Source: Bacteroidales bacterium (GTDB lineage Bacteria; Bacteroidota; Bacteroidia; Bacteroidales; Muribaculaceae). Taken from it: a stretch of 47,657 nt of DNA. This document shows positions 15,401 through 23,814 of this stretch, in pieces. The notes under the pieces were generated by a model. The model was not told where the DNA came from and ran no database searches. It worked only from the letters and a program-made list of their open reading frames with translations. Within the stretch, counting starts at the first letter, position 1, and each line of letters opens with the position of its first letter. Where the stretch lies: the NCBI GenBank assembly GCA_014800895.1, contig JAAVFG010000007.1:1-47657 (forward strand), read 5' to 3'. Position numbers and translations under genes: made by a program.

Positions 15401-16439
15401 AGATAATCAGGCTACCCAAAATTGTACAACAAATCGTGCGTTTTCTTCTGCGATTTATCCAGATTTTTTCGAATTGGGATTAAGTCTGGCAAGTCAATAT
15501 GTGGCTCTTGTTACACCTAGTAGATGGATGACTAAAACAGGACAAGGGATAAATGAAAATTGGGTAGATAAAATGATAAATTGCAACCATTTTATTACCA
15601 TCCATGATTATTATGATGCCTTAATGTGCTTCCCTAATGTTGAGATAAAGGGTGGAATAAATTATTCTCTCCTCAGTCCCAACTATAATGGTCCGTGTAA
15701 TTTTGTAATACATAGTCCAAATTCAGTAAATACAATAAATTCAACTTTAAATAAACATGGTGCTGGAATTGTTATCCGTGATTCCGTTGCTATAAGTGTT
15801 TATCAAAAAGTTAAATCAATAGAAGAATCCTTATCTCATAAGGATTCTTTTGAATCGCTTGTTGGACCACAACATTTTTTTGATAAGAATGGGAAATTAA
15901 CGACAAGCTGGAGGGGATATTCCCAAAATCAAAGTGATGATTACGATATAAAGTATTATCTAAATAAAAAGATTGAACCTAAAGGATATGCTTGGATAAG
16001 AAAAGATGATATCCCCAAAAACGAGGATGTCATTCCTTGGCATAAAGTATATTTATCAAAAGCTTTTAATGGAGGTGATTCGTTTCCTCATCAGATAATA
16101 GGATATCCTTTTTATGGAGAGCCGAATAGTGTCTGTTCACAAACATATCTGGTTATAGGCTACAACCAGAAGGATAATTATCTGTCACAACTAGATTGTG
16201 AAAATATTGTTAAGTACATTAAGACTAGATTCTTTAGGTTTTTGGTGTTTATCAAGAAGAAAACACAAGATAATCCTAGTAGTGTTTTCAAATTTGTACC
16301 TATGCAAGATTTCTCAGAGCGTAGCGATATAGATTGGAGTAAAAGCATCGAGGAAATCGAGTCTCAACTCTACAAAAAATATAACCTCTCCGATGATGAA
16401 ATCCGCTTCATCGAATCAATGATCAAACCCATGTCTTAA
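12414..16439 (+). CDS. Single-chain restriction-modification enzyme: GIY-YIG-like nuclease, SF2 translocase, N6-adenine methylase
   Basis: A 1341-residue fusion starting at the ATG at 12414. Residues 20-95 resemble a GIY-YIG (T5orf172/MUG113-type) nuclease: PYIYAF, YLKVGDTSRSVRVRL, then Glu73. Residues about 155-680 are a superfamily-2 motor: Walker A-like VMRFGKSF (Lys190), motif II IIDETHF (residues 288-294), motif III LSGTPYR, and C-terminal motifs RMLTGTTVPQWD and QAIFRLQNQY. An acidic linker (around 735-775) leads to the methylase: EIVTPLNVADDVV (about 880), SAM motif LDIASKQGEF (Asp906) and catalytic GNPPYQ (Asn992). The last 340 residues probably recognise the target. Domain order parallels type ISP enzymes such as LlaGI, with GIY-YIG in place of the Mrr-like nuclease. 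Confidence 0.82.
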   Translation: MEGRLVKIDTTILDNILVGRVEPYIYAFSTETVPNYLKVGDTSRSVRVRLDEWRKIYPNLIQRYEHSAQIDAETMFRDYAVHSFLEQEKGRQRLQPHTIKNLPYYSREFFKDATAEDVEDAIKDIIQSAQEKSHKYPLYSPDRLPQTFTYDRIEDFAPRNNQQQAIDNFKIAVEGGRTKLLLYAVMRFGKSFTSMCCAKEIDARFVVIVSAKADVKEEWKKTVESHKYFEGYHFLDSEALKRNENIVANTLADPDKRAVLFLTLQDLQGDEIKDKHKEVFDRQIDLLIIDETHFGVRGESYGKVLRAQQLSKSEIKKELKEFDGFETLDRVEDAVKTLNTKIQLHLSGTPYRILMSEEFQKEDIIAFVQFSDIIDAQQHWNEEHLKEDDCDEWKNPYFGFPQMIRFAFNPNESSRKKMEQMRKDGITYAFSELFRPLSMSPQKDDSHRLFKHEAEILDLLEVIDGTKEDENLLGFLDYDKIKYGKMCRHIVCVLPFRASCDAMSALIQRNRERFKNLGDYEIINIAGFDDERKYKTTDDVKRAINEGENHNKKTLTLTVNRMLTGTTVPQWDTMLYLKGTASPQEYDQAIFRLQNQYVRTFKDESGKVIKYNMKPQTLLVDFDPNRMFVLQELKSQFYNVNTEVQGNSQLKERIAKELEVSPIIILNKNKLHQATPTNITDAVREYSRARSILDDASEIPTDNDLLQDDTLTAILRTIEPIDAKNGLQIKATEGDGDDIDLPDSEKTTIPNEDTGQSDNPSTTPEHSAEPIENDNFNKRLAAYYARILFFAFLTESIVKSLEDIISEIPLTEDNRRIARNLGLNIDILNLVQRKSNPFVLQKFDYKIENVNDLMRDKSLTPTKRVEIAMRKFGRMSDSEIVTPLNVADDVVKLLPKDVFSYGPVLDIASKQGEFTIALLKRYGIEASNKIYSVCTSTLAYEFTRKVYTLLSLPVDHVYDSLTSYDIIKKGENKQLIIPQILKDMNFATIIGNPPYQDNQATQNCTTNRAFSSAIYPDFFELGLSLASQYVALVTPSRWMTKTGQGINENWVDKMINCNHFITIHDYYDALMCFPNVEIKGGINYSLLSPNYNGPCNFVIHSPNSVNTINSTLNKHGAGIVIRDSVAISVYQKVKSIEESLSHKDSFESLVGPQHFFDKNGKLTTSWRGYSQNQSDDYDIKYYLNKKIEPKGYAWIRKDDIPKNEDVIPWHKVYLSKAFNGGDSFPHQIIGYPFYGEPNSVCSQTYLVIGYNQKDNYLSQLDCENIVKYIKTRFFRFLVFIKKKTQDNPSSVFKFVPMQDFSERSDIDWSKSIEEIESQLYKKYNLSDDEIRFIESMIKPMS

Positions 16440-16443
16440 TTCT

Positions 16444-17445
16444 ATGGACGGCGGACAGATAATACTTTTTCAGACGCAGGGTGGCGACACAAAGATTGAG
16501 GTTCGGCTTGCTAATGAATCTGTGTGGCTTACTGCCGACCAGATGGCGGAGCTGTTTCAACGTGACCGTTCGACCATACAACGGCATGTTAAACGTATAT
16601 ATGAGGATGGTGAATTGAAGCCCGACTCAACTTGTGCGTTTTTTGCACAAGTTCAAACTGAGGGCAAACGTCAGGTAGAACGTAAAATCCCAATCTATAA
16701 CCTTGACATGATTATCAGCGTCGGTTATCGTGTCAATTCGCATCGGGGTGTTCAGTTCCGTCAATGGGCTACTCAGGTGCTGAAGGAATATATGATTAAG
16801 GGCTTTGCGTTGAATGATGACCTCCTGAAAAATGCAGGACAAGGGAATTACTTTGATGAGCTGCTTGCGAGAATCCGCGACATTCGAAGTTCTGAAAAGG
16901 TGTTCTACCGTAAGATTCTTGAAATATACGCCCTAAGTATTGACTACGACCCTCGCACAGCAACTACTCAGCAATTCTTTAAGACAGTGCAGAATAAGAT
17001 GCACTTTGCAGCGCATGGACATACTGCTGCCGAAGTGATTTACAACAGGGCAAATGCCGAAAACGACTTTATGGGATTGACTACATGGAGCGGTGCATTA
17101 CCGACCAAACAAGAGGCTGAGATTGCAAAGAACTATCTTTCGGAGGATGAAGTTGATATGCTCAATCGCATCGTCAACCTCTACCTTGACTTTGCCGAAC
17201 TTCAGGCAAAGAGCCACGTACCAATGTATATGACGGACTGGATTAAGAAACTGGATGACTTCCTTACTCTTTCCGGAAAAGAATTACTCACACACGCTGG
17301 AACCGTTTCTGCTGAGGTCGCAAAACTGAAAGCCGATTCAGAATACGATAAATTTCGCGAGCGCACCAAGTATCAACTCTCCCCGGTTGAAATCCATTTC
17401 ATCGAAGCATTTGAAACTGAGCTAAAGAACCTCCGCGGAAAGTAA
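16444..17445 (+). CDS. RhuM-family protein
   Basis: A 333-residue member of the RhuM family, named after a gene of Salmonella pathogenicity island 3. The N-terminal half is typical: IEVRLANESVWLTADQMAEL, FQRDRSTIQRHVKRIYEDGE, and the IISVGYRVNSHRGVQFRQWA block. The C-terminal half is helical. It starts 4 bases after the restriction enzyme stop codon, so it is the third gene of that operon. RhuM genes are often found inside or beside restriction-modification loci; their molecular role is not established. The N-terminal pattern suggests nucleic-acid binding. No catalytic residues can be assigned. Confidence 0.85.
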   Translation: MDGGQIILFQTQGGDTKIEVRLANESVWLTADQMAELFQRDRSTIQRHVKRIYEDGELKPDSTCAFFAQVQTEGKRQVERKIPIYNLDMIISVGYRVNSHRGVQFRQWATQVLKEYMIKGFALNDDLLKNAGQGNYFDELLARIRDIRSSEKVFYRKILEIYALSIDYDPRTATTQQFFKTVQNKMHFAAHGHTAAEVIYNRANAENDFMGLTTWSGALPTKQEAEIAKNYLSEDEVDMLNRIVNLYLDFAELQAKSHVPMYMTDWIKKLDDFLTLSGKELLTHAGTVSAEVAKLKADSEYDKFRERTKYQLSPVEIHFIEAFETELKNLRGK

Positions 17446-17856
17446 AGTATAATACCTCCGATAATCTGACCGCTTATCGGGGAACATTATAGACAAGCGG
17501 GGACACGGCTTTGACAGCCATGCCCCCGCTACATCAAGGTTACGAAAAGGTATTTCTTCATCCCCCTTTTCCGACTCCTTATCTTAATAACCATCTCGCC
17601 GCTCTATCTGTTCAGTCGCGGGCTTAGGCTTCATCCACTAAAGGCACATCTGCGACCCGGGCATAAAGAGGATGAAGCCTTACTCCAAGTTTTTCTACTC
17701 TCCGATGAGGAAAATTCATACTTTGAAGTGTTATCTTATAAATGCCTCTTCTCTGCTCTCTACAATCGTTTAGGGCTTTTTACGAATTTATGGCATACTT
17801 TTTGAATCCTTTCTCTTCATCCCGCCGGGATGGCGGGACTACTAATGTATATAATT
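17446..17856 (+). other. Gene-free stretch with several inverted repeats before rnr
   Basis: No coding sequence seen. Four inverted repeats are visible: CCGATAA/TTATCGG (17458-17464, 17474-17480), a possible terminator of the restriction operon without a T-tract; AGCGGGG/CCCCGCT (17496-17502, 17524-17530) with an inner GGCT/AGCC; AGGCTTCATCC/GGATGAAGCCT (17626-17636, 17670-17680), 11 bp perfect; and TCCCGCC/GGCGGGA (17820-17826, 17832-17838), ending 18 bases before the rnr start. Confidence 0.6.
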
Positions 17857-20109
17857 ATGACACAAACTAACAGACGATTAAAGAAAAAGGAGCTTCAGGA
17901 TCGAATCCTTGAATTTCTCCAGAAACAAAATAAGCAGAGTTTCAACTATAAACAGATCGCTTTCGGGATCGGCGCCGCCCACCCCGCAAGCCGTAACGAT
18001 ATTATCAATCTCCTTGACGAGCTCGTAGCCGGCGATGTTATCGAGGAGGTGGAACTTGGAAAATATAAAGCCAACGGCAGATCAGTGACCGAGTCGGTCG
18101 GCACTTTCGTGCGCCGCAGCAATGGCAAGAATGCCGTTATCATAGAGGATCAGCAGTTTAATGTGGCAGAGCGCAACTCAATGCATGCTCTCAATGGCGA
18201 CAAAGTGCGCGTGATGGTCTCTGCCGCTATCCGCGGTAATGCTCCGGAGGCGAAAGTGCTTGAGATTATCGAGGCTAAGGATCAGACCTTTATCGGTACG
18301 ATTAAAGTAGATAAGAATCATATAGCCCTTATCCCCGATTCAAGATTCCTCGCCGCCGATATCATCATCCCGAAGGGTAAGCTCAAGGGAGGTAAGGATG
18401 GCGACAAAGCTGTGGCACGTATCACCCAATGGCGCGACGATGAGCTGAATCCACGTGGCGAAGTGGTCGATATCCTCGGCCGCAAAGGTGAGAATACCGC
18501 TGAGATGCACGCTATCCTCGCGGAGTATGGTCTCCCCTATAAATATCCCGTACATGTGGAGAAGGCGGCGGAGAATATCGATGCCGGCATCACTCCCGAG
18601 GAGGTGGCGAAACGCGAGGATTTCCGTAAAGTGACCACTTTCACTATCGATCCCCGTGATGCCAAAGACTTTGATGATGCCCTCTCCATCCGTCAGCTTG
18701 CCAACGGCAACTGGGAAGTCGGAGTGCATATCGCCGATGTGACTCATTATGTCCGTCCCAACTCCGTAATCGACAAGGAGGCTAAGGAGCGCGCTACTTC
18801 CGTCTATCTGGTGGACCGTACTATCCCGATGCTCCCGGAGCGTCTCTCCAACGGTATCTGCTCCCTGCGTCCGAATGAGGAGAAACTCACCTTCTCAGCT
18901 ATCTTCGAGATGGATGCGAAAGGAAACGTGGTGAACAGCCGTATCGGAAGAACAGTGATTGAATCCGACCGCCGCTTCACTTACGAGGAGGCGCAGGAGA
19001 TAATCGAGACAGGAAAGGGTGATTATGCACGCGAGCTCAAAGTGCTCAATGACCTTGCTAAGCAGCTCCGACAGAAACGCTACGATGCGGGCGCCCTGGA
19101 GTTTGACCGCGCCGAAGTGAGATTTGAGATAGATGAGAATGGCAAGCCGATCAGCGTCTATTTCAAAGAGTCAAAAGATGCCAACAAACTGATCGAGGAA
19201 TTCATGCTTCTTGCCAACCTTACTGTCGCTGAGTCCGTAGGTAAGGTAGCGAAGGGTAAGAAAGCAAAGAGCTTCGTCTATCGGGTGCATGACAAACCGG
19301 ATAATGAGAAACTCTCCAATCTCTCCCTTATAGCTTCCCGCTTCGGCTATAAAGTGCCGACAGAGGGGACTGTGAAGTCAATCAACAAAGGCGTCAACCG
19401 TCTTCTGAGCGATGTCAAAGGGAAGGGAGAGGAGAATATGCTCTCCATCCTCGCTATCCGCTCCATGGCAAAGGCGATATATACGACTGACAATATCGGT
19501 CATTATGGTTTGGCAATGCCTTATTACACCCATTTCACCTCCCCTATCCGCCGTTATCCGGATATGATGGTGCATCGTCTCCTTGCCAAGTATGCGGATG
19601 GCATGCGCAGCGCCGATGTCAAGAAACTGGAGGATGAGTGTAAACATTCATCCGAGATGGAGCAGCTGGCAGCCAATGCCGAGCGTTCATCCATACGCTA
19701 TAAGCAGGTGGAATTCATGAAAGACCGTCTCGGAGAGATATATGACGGCGTAATATCAGGCGTGAACGAATGGGGATTTTATGTCGAGCTTTCGGATAAT
19801 ATGTGCGAGGGTCTGGTGCCTATCCGCGATCTGACCGATGACTACTATGACCTTGACGAGAAGAATTATTGTCTTATCGGCAGAAAGCATGGCAACCGTT
19901 ATACGCTGGGTGACCAGGTGAAAGTGCAGGTGGCGCGCGCCGACCTTGACCGCAAGCAACTTGATTTCGCCCTCATCTCCGACTCAGGCAATCCCAACAA
20001 ACCGCTTGAGGTGCGTAAACCCGGTAAGCGTCATGAGCCCTCCTCAAAAAAGAAAGGCGCACGGAAATCAGGCAATAAAGGGAAAGGCAATGCGGGGAGA
20101 AAGGGATAA
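17857..20109 (+). CDS. rnr: Ribonuclease R (VacB/RNase II family)
   Basis: A processive 3'-to-5' exoribonuclease that degrades structured RNA and helps clear tmRNA-tagged messages. I start it at MTQTNRRLKKKEL (17857); upstream in-frame ATGs at 17830 and 17845 lie in or after a hairpin. The 750 residues show an N-terminal winged-helix/cold-shock region, the catalytic RNB centre TIDPRDAKDFDDAL (residues 264-276, metal-binding Asp cluster), an S1 domain near 625-705 (SGVNEWGFYVELSDNMCEGL), and a very basic tail rich in Lys, Gly and Arg. The stop codon lies in the perfect hairpin 20101-20120 (AAGGGATA/TATCCCTT). Confidence 0.97.
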   Translation: MTQTNRRLKKKELQDRILEFLQKQNKQSFNYKQIAFGIGAAHPASRNDIINLLDELVAGDVIEEVELGKYKANGRSVTESVGTFVRRSNGKNAVIIEDQQFNVAERNSMHALNGDKVRVMVSAAIRGNAPEAKVLEIIEAKDQTFIGTIKVDKNHIALIPDSRFLAADIIIPKGKLKGGKDGDKAVARITQWRDDELNPRGEVVDILGRKGENTAEMHAILAEYGLPYKYPVHVEKAAENIDAGITPEEVAKREDFRKVTTFTIDPRDAKDFDDALSIRQLANGNWEVGVHIADVTHYVRPNSVIDKEAKERATSVYLVDRTIPMLPERLSNGICSLRPNEEKLTFSAIFEMDAKGNVVNSRIGRTVIESDRRFTYEEAQEIIETGKGDYARELKVLNDLAKQLRQKRYDAGALEFDRAEVRFEIDENGKPISVYFKESKDANKLIEEFMLLANLTVAESVGKVAKGKKAKSFVYRVHDKPDNEKLSNLSLIASRFGYKVPTEGTVKSINKGVNRLLSDVKGKGEENMLSILAIRSMAKAIYTTDNIGHYGLAMPYYTHFTSPIRRYPDMMVHRLLAKYADGMRSADVKKLEDECKHSSEMEQLAANAERSSIRYKQVEFMKDRLGEIYDGVISGVNEWGFYVELSDNMCEGLVPIRDLTDDYYDLDEKNYCLIGRKHGNRYTLGDQVKVQVARADLDRKQLDFALISDSGNPNKPLEVRKPGKRHEPSSKKKGARKSGNKGKGNAGRKG

Positions 20110-20175
20110 TAATATCCCTTCTCTCAAAAAAACAGCAGAAAAAAGAGAATAAATTTTGATAAAGCAAAAGAAAAT

Positions 20176-20206
20176 TTTGCAGATTCAGAAAAAAGTATTA
20201 ACTTTG
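20176..20206 (+). promoter_or_regulatory. Promoter of the SRP RNA-tRNA unit
   Basis: TTTG (20176-20179), a 19-base spacer, then TAACTTTG (20199-20206): an exact Bacteroidetes promoter, placing the start of transcription at about 20211, where the SRP RNA closing helix begins. Confidence 0.88.
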
Positions 20207-20210
20207 CATT

Positions 20211-20307
20211 GGGTGAGTCCTATACGACTTGCTCCCCATGAATCCCCCAGGTCTTGACCGAAGCAAGGGTAGTGCGGTTGTAGCGGTGCGATGTAGGTCG
20301 CTCGCCC
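20211..20307 (+). ncRNA. ffs: Signal recognition particle RNA, small bacterial type
   Basis: A 97-nt RNA. The 5' end GGGTGAG pairs with the 3' end CTCGCCC (20301-20307), extended by TCCTA with TAGG. The apical part carries the conserved SRP domain IV sequence CCCAGGTC-TTGACC-GAAGCAAGGGTAG, i.e. AGGTC on one side and GAAGCA on the other of the Ffh-binding loop. It acts as the scaffold for Ffh in co-translational membrane targeting. A perfect promoter sits directly upstream, and the tRNA-Thr gene begins 4 bases after it. Confidence 0.87.
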
Positions 20308-20311
20308 TTTT

Positions 20312-20385
20312 GCCTCTTTAGCTCAGTTGGCCAGAGCACGTGATTTGTAATCTCGGGGTCGTTGGTTCGAATCCGACAAGAGGCT
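20312..20385 (+). tRNA. tRNA-Thr (anticodon TGT)
   Basis: A 74-nt cloverleaf. Acceptor arms GCCTCTT (20312-20318) and AAGAGGC (20378-20384) pair fully, with T as discriminator. The D-arm GCTC...GAGC, the anticodon loop TTTGTAA with TGT, and the T-arm GTTGGTTCGAATCCGAC are present. The anticodon stem has one T-T mismatch. CCA is not encoded. It follows the SRP RNA by 4 bases, so both are probably cut from one transcript. Confidence 0.96.
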
Positions 20386-20486
20386 CAAAAAATGATAAAA
20401 CCGACTCGTGACGAGTCAGTCTTCATTCAAAGAAATTAGCTCTTTGTGGGAGCTTTTAGTACATGTTTTTCATAATTTTGTTTTGG

Positions 20487-20517
20487 CGGCGAGCTCGAAG
20501 AGAGCACGCCGTTTTTT
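20487..20517 (+). terminator. Terminator of the SRP RNA-tRNA unit
   Basis: CGGCG (20487-20491) pairs with CGCCG (20507-20511), with inner pairing GCTC/GAGC, followed by six T residues (20512-20517). Confidence 0.75.
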
Positions 20518-20691
20518 ATTGAAATCTATCCCCTATTTAGACTCCGGACTGAGTATGCATAAAAACTGTATAAAAATCTTCTAATCTAAAAAATAGGATA
20601 TAATTTTGGATTAGCCTAATAACCGCACCTCTACACATTGGGCTATTAAGAAATTTTTTAAGGATAGATTCAGATATTTCAGATTTTATTG

Positions 20692-20699
20692 TATCTTTG
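20692..20699 (+). promoter_or_regulatory. -7 box of the esterase gene
   Basis: TATCTTTG matches the Bacteroidetes -7 consensus and lies 57 bases before the start codon. No clear -33 TTTG. Confidence 0.5.
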
Positions 20700-20737
20700 T
20701 TATACCCGCTCGAGAAGAGCGATACATGTTAAATTAA

Positions 20738-21946
<1,209 letters not shown>

Positions 21947-22021
21947 TTCTATCCCCTTTTTGAAACACCCTTACTCCATTTAGTGTTAATACTAATAAAG
22001 TAACTTATAAAAAATCCGTAT

Positions 22022-22900
22022 ATGAATAAATATCAGGAGGCGATCGCAGCCTCTAAGGTAATCACTGACGATGAGGCAGTAAGAAATGAAGTAAACAAGA
22101 TTCTTGAGAAGTCTTCCGAAAATATGACTCCGGAAGTGTATAAATTTCTCTTCAATTCTATCGACCTGACCACTCTCTCATCTGAGGACAGCGTGAAGAG
22201 CGTGGCTCGTTTCACGGAGCGTGTCAATGATTTTGACAATGATTATCCTCAATATGGACATGTAGCCGCTATCTGTGTATACAGCAACTTCGCAGAGGTG
22301 GTCAGCACGCATCTTGATGTGGATGGCGTGGACACTGCGGTCGTAGCTGCCGGTTTCCCCTCTTCGCAGACATTCGATGCGGTGAAGATCGCTGATGTGG
22401 CTCTTGCTGTCGAGGCGGGAGCTAATGAGGTGGATATTGTGATGAATCTCGGGATGTTCCTTGACGGGGACTATGAGAATCTCACTGACGAAATCCATGA
22501 GCTCAAACACGCCGCCCGAGATGCCAAGCTCAAGGTCATTCTCGAGACAGGCGCCCTCAAGACAGCAGACAATATAAAGAAAGCTTCTGTTCTTGCAATG
22601 TATAGCGGTGCTGACTTCATCAAGACCTCCACTGGTAAGATATATAGCGGCGCAAGCGTTGAGGCGGCATGGGTGATGTGTCAATGTATCAAGGACTATG
22701 CGGAGCGCACAGGTCGCAAGGTAGGCTTCAAGGCTGCCGGTGGCATCCGCTCTACTCAAGAGGCAGTGGCATATTACACGATTGTAAAGGAAGTGCTCGG
22801 TGAGGAATGGCTCACACCGGAACTCTTCCGCATCGGTGCCTCATCACTTGCCAACGCCCTCCTCTCCTCTCTCGAAGAGAAGGAAGTAAAATACTTCTAA
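22022..22900 (+). CDS. deoC: Deoxyribose-phosphate aldolase
   Basis: Cleaves 2-deoxyribose 5-phosphate to glyceraldehyde 3-phosphate and acetaldehyde in deoxynucleoside catabolism. The 292 residues are somewhat longer than short DeoC forms, through an N-terminal helical part. The Schiff-base lysine is Lys201 in ADFIKTSTGK; the supporting Lys237 is in FKAAGGIR, and Asp138 is in NEVDIVMN. A Shine-Dalgarno-like stretch is not obvious, as usual for Bacteroidetes. It stands alone, with a long inverted repeat after it. Confidence 0.96.
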   Translation: MNKYQEAIAASKVITDDEAVRNEVNKILEKSSENMTPEVYKFLFNSIDLTTLSSEDSVKSVARFTERVNDFDNDYPQYGHVAAICVYSNFAEVVSTHLDVDGVDTAVVAAGFPSSQTFDAVKIADVALAVEAGANEVDIVMNLGMFLDGDYENLTDEIHELKHAARDAKLKVILETGALKTADNIKKASVLAMYSGADFIKTSTGKIYSGASVEAAWVMCQCIKDYAERTGRKVGFKAAGGIRSTQEAVAYYTIVKEVLGEEWLTPELFRIGASSLANALLSSLEEKEVKYF

Positions 22901-22927
22901 GGAATACAACCAGGATTAATACATAAT

Positions 22928-23002
22928 CCACTTGCTAAAGACCCTGTCCGATAGAATCTGCCGCAATCCCTTCGCAGATTCCATCGGACAGGGTCTTAGT
23001 GG
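22928..23002. repeat. Long near-perfect inverted repeat after deoC
   Basis: Arms at 22938-22961 and 22974-22997 pair over 24 bp with a single mismatch around a 12-base loop. An outer CCACT/AGTGG pair extends the structure to 22928-23002 with a five-base bulge on the left. It is symmetrical and has no T-tract on either side, so it may be a bidirectional transcription stop or a small palindromic element. Confidence 0.75.
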
Positions 23003-23010
23003 ATGGAGCC

Positions 23011-23220
23011 TTAGATTAATACCGGACCATCCCGCTCCATACGATTATCAAAAAATAGCGAGAAATATACCGGGACATACCATATCTTCCCATTATGCTC
23101 GACATCTCCGGAGTTAGATAATACATACCCCGCCTTTATATCATACTCTTCATTAGCTACAAATCTGCTTATAGCCACATGGCGTTTAAATACTCCGCAA
23201 AGATACACCTTTTTCTTCAT
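23011..23220 (-). CDS. Possible small protein, 69 residues
   Basis: An open frame beginning MKKKVYLCGVFKRH and containing NEEYDIKAGYVLSNSGDVEH and KIWYVPVYFSLFF. The composition looks protein-like, but there is no recognisable family. A TATCTTTG promoter box lies inside the first codons (about 23194-23201), which argues that transcription may begin after the start codon. It could be a remnant of a longer gene. Low confidence. Confidence 0.25.
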   Translation of the reverse strand: MKKKVYLCGVFKRHVAISRFVANEEYDIKAGYVLSNSGDVEHNGKIWYVPVYFSLFFDNRMERDGPVLI

Positions 23221-23406
23221 GCAGGCGAATTAGTCGCTTTTTTCCTTCCGGTGAAAGATAATTGTTTTTCTTCCTACATAATCCAGCCTTGCCATATTTT
23301 TTATAATTATCATTTTTGGGGAAGCCGACAATTATTGAGTAAAAATGAGGTGACCTAAGCCGAAATCGCTGCCGGGACACCACGTTCTAACGATAAATTA
23401 TTGAGA

Positions 23407-23751
23407 TTAACCATATGCCTTGAGAAGATGTATCGTATCTCTATAAAATGTACATGTATCCTCCATGAATTGTTCGGCTGACGTTCTACCATTTCGTATT
23501 CCCTTACGATATCGTTGCTCAAACTCATATTTATAGCCTTGTTTTGTATACTCTCGGAAGATGCCCATTTTAACATTATTTATTGTTACATCTACAGTAT
23601 CTTTATCTTCATCTTCATAAAGGCGAACCACAAGGAAACGTGGGTTCACATCCATTTCAATGGTAATGGCTCCGTCAGATATCTCTTTACCTTGTCCTTT
23701 AAATATGGATTTTACGAATGAGTAAAGTCGTGAGGATTTAGTTGTCGTCAT
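23407..23751 (-). CDS. Hypothetical protein, 114 residues
   Basis: I start it at the ATG at 23751 (MTTTKSSRLYSFVKSIF), because the earlier ATG at 23778 lies inside the terminator hairpin of the upstream gene. The protein is charged, with no signal peptide or membrane segment. A beta-rich first half (ITIEMDVNPRFLVVRLYEDE) is followed by a helical tail (TSAEQFMEDTCTFYRDTIHL). I do not recognise a family. It follows the BspA-like gene on the same strand beyond a hairpin, so it may receive read-through. Base composition resembles the A/T-rich BspA gene rather than deoC. Confidence 0.6.
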   Translation of the reverse strand: MTTTKSSRLYSFVKSIFKGQGKEISDGAITIEMDVNPRFLVVRLYEDEDKDTVDVTINNVKMGIFREYTKQGYKYEFEQRYRKGIRNGRTSAEQFMEDTCTFYRDTIHLLKAYG

Positions 23752-23766
23752 AAGTAAGAAATCAAA

Positions 23767-23801
23767 GATGTCCGGCAAACGTTGTTGGGCTACCGGACAT
23801 C
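23767..23801 (-). terminator. Hairpin terminator of the BspA-like gene
   Basis: On the minus strand, GATGTCCGG (23801-23793) pairs with CCGGACATC (23775-23767), followed by TTTGATTTCTT. It lies just beyond the stop codon of the LRR gene and just before the next start. Confidence 0.65.
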
Positions 23802-23814
23802 AATTATTATAAGA

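Noticed and set aside
22178..22759. Minus-strand 193-codon open frame opposite deoC
   Set aside because: Overlaps the DeoC active-site region on the other strand and resembles no family.
23186..23383. Minus-strand 65-codon open frame
   Set aside because: Overlaps another weak frame and has no family resemblance or start context.
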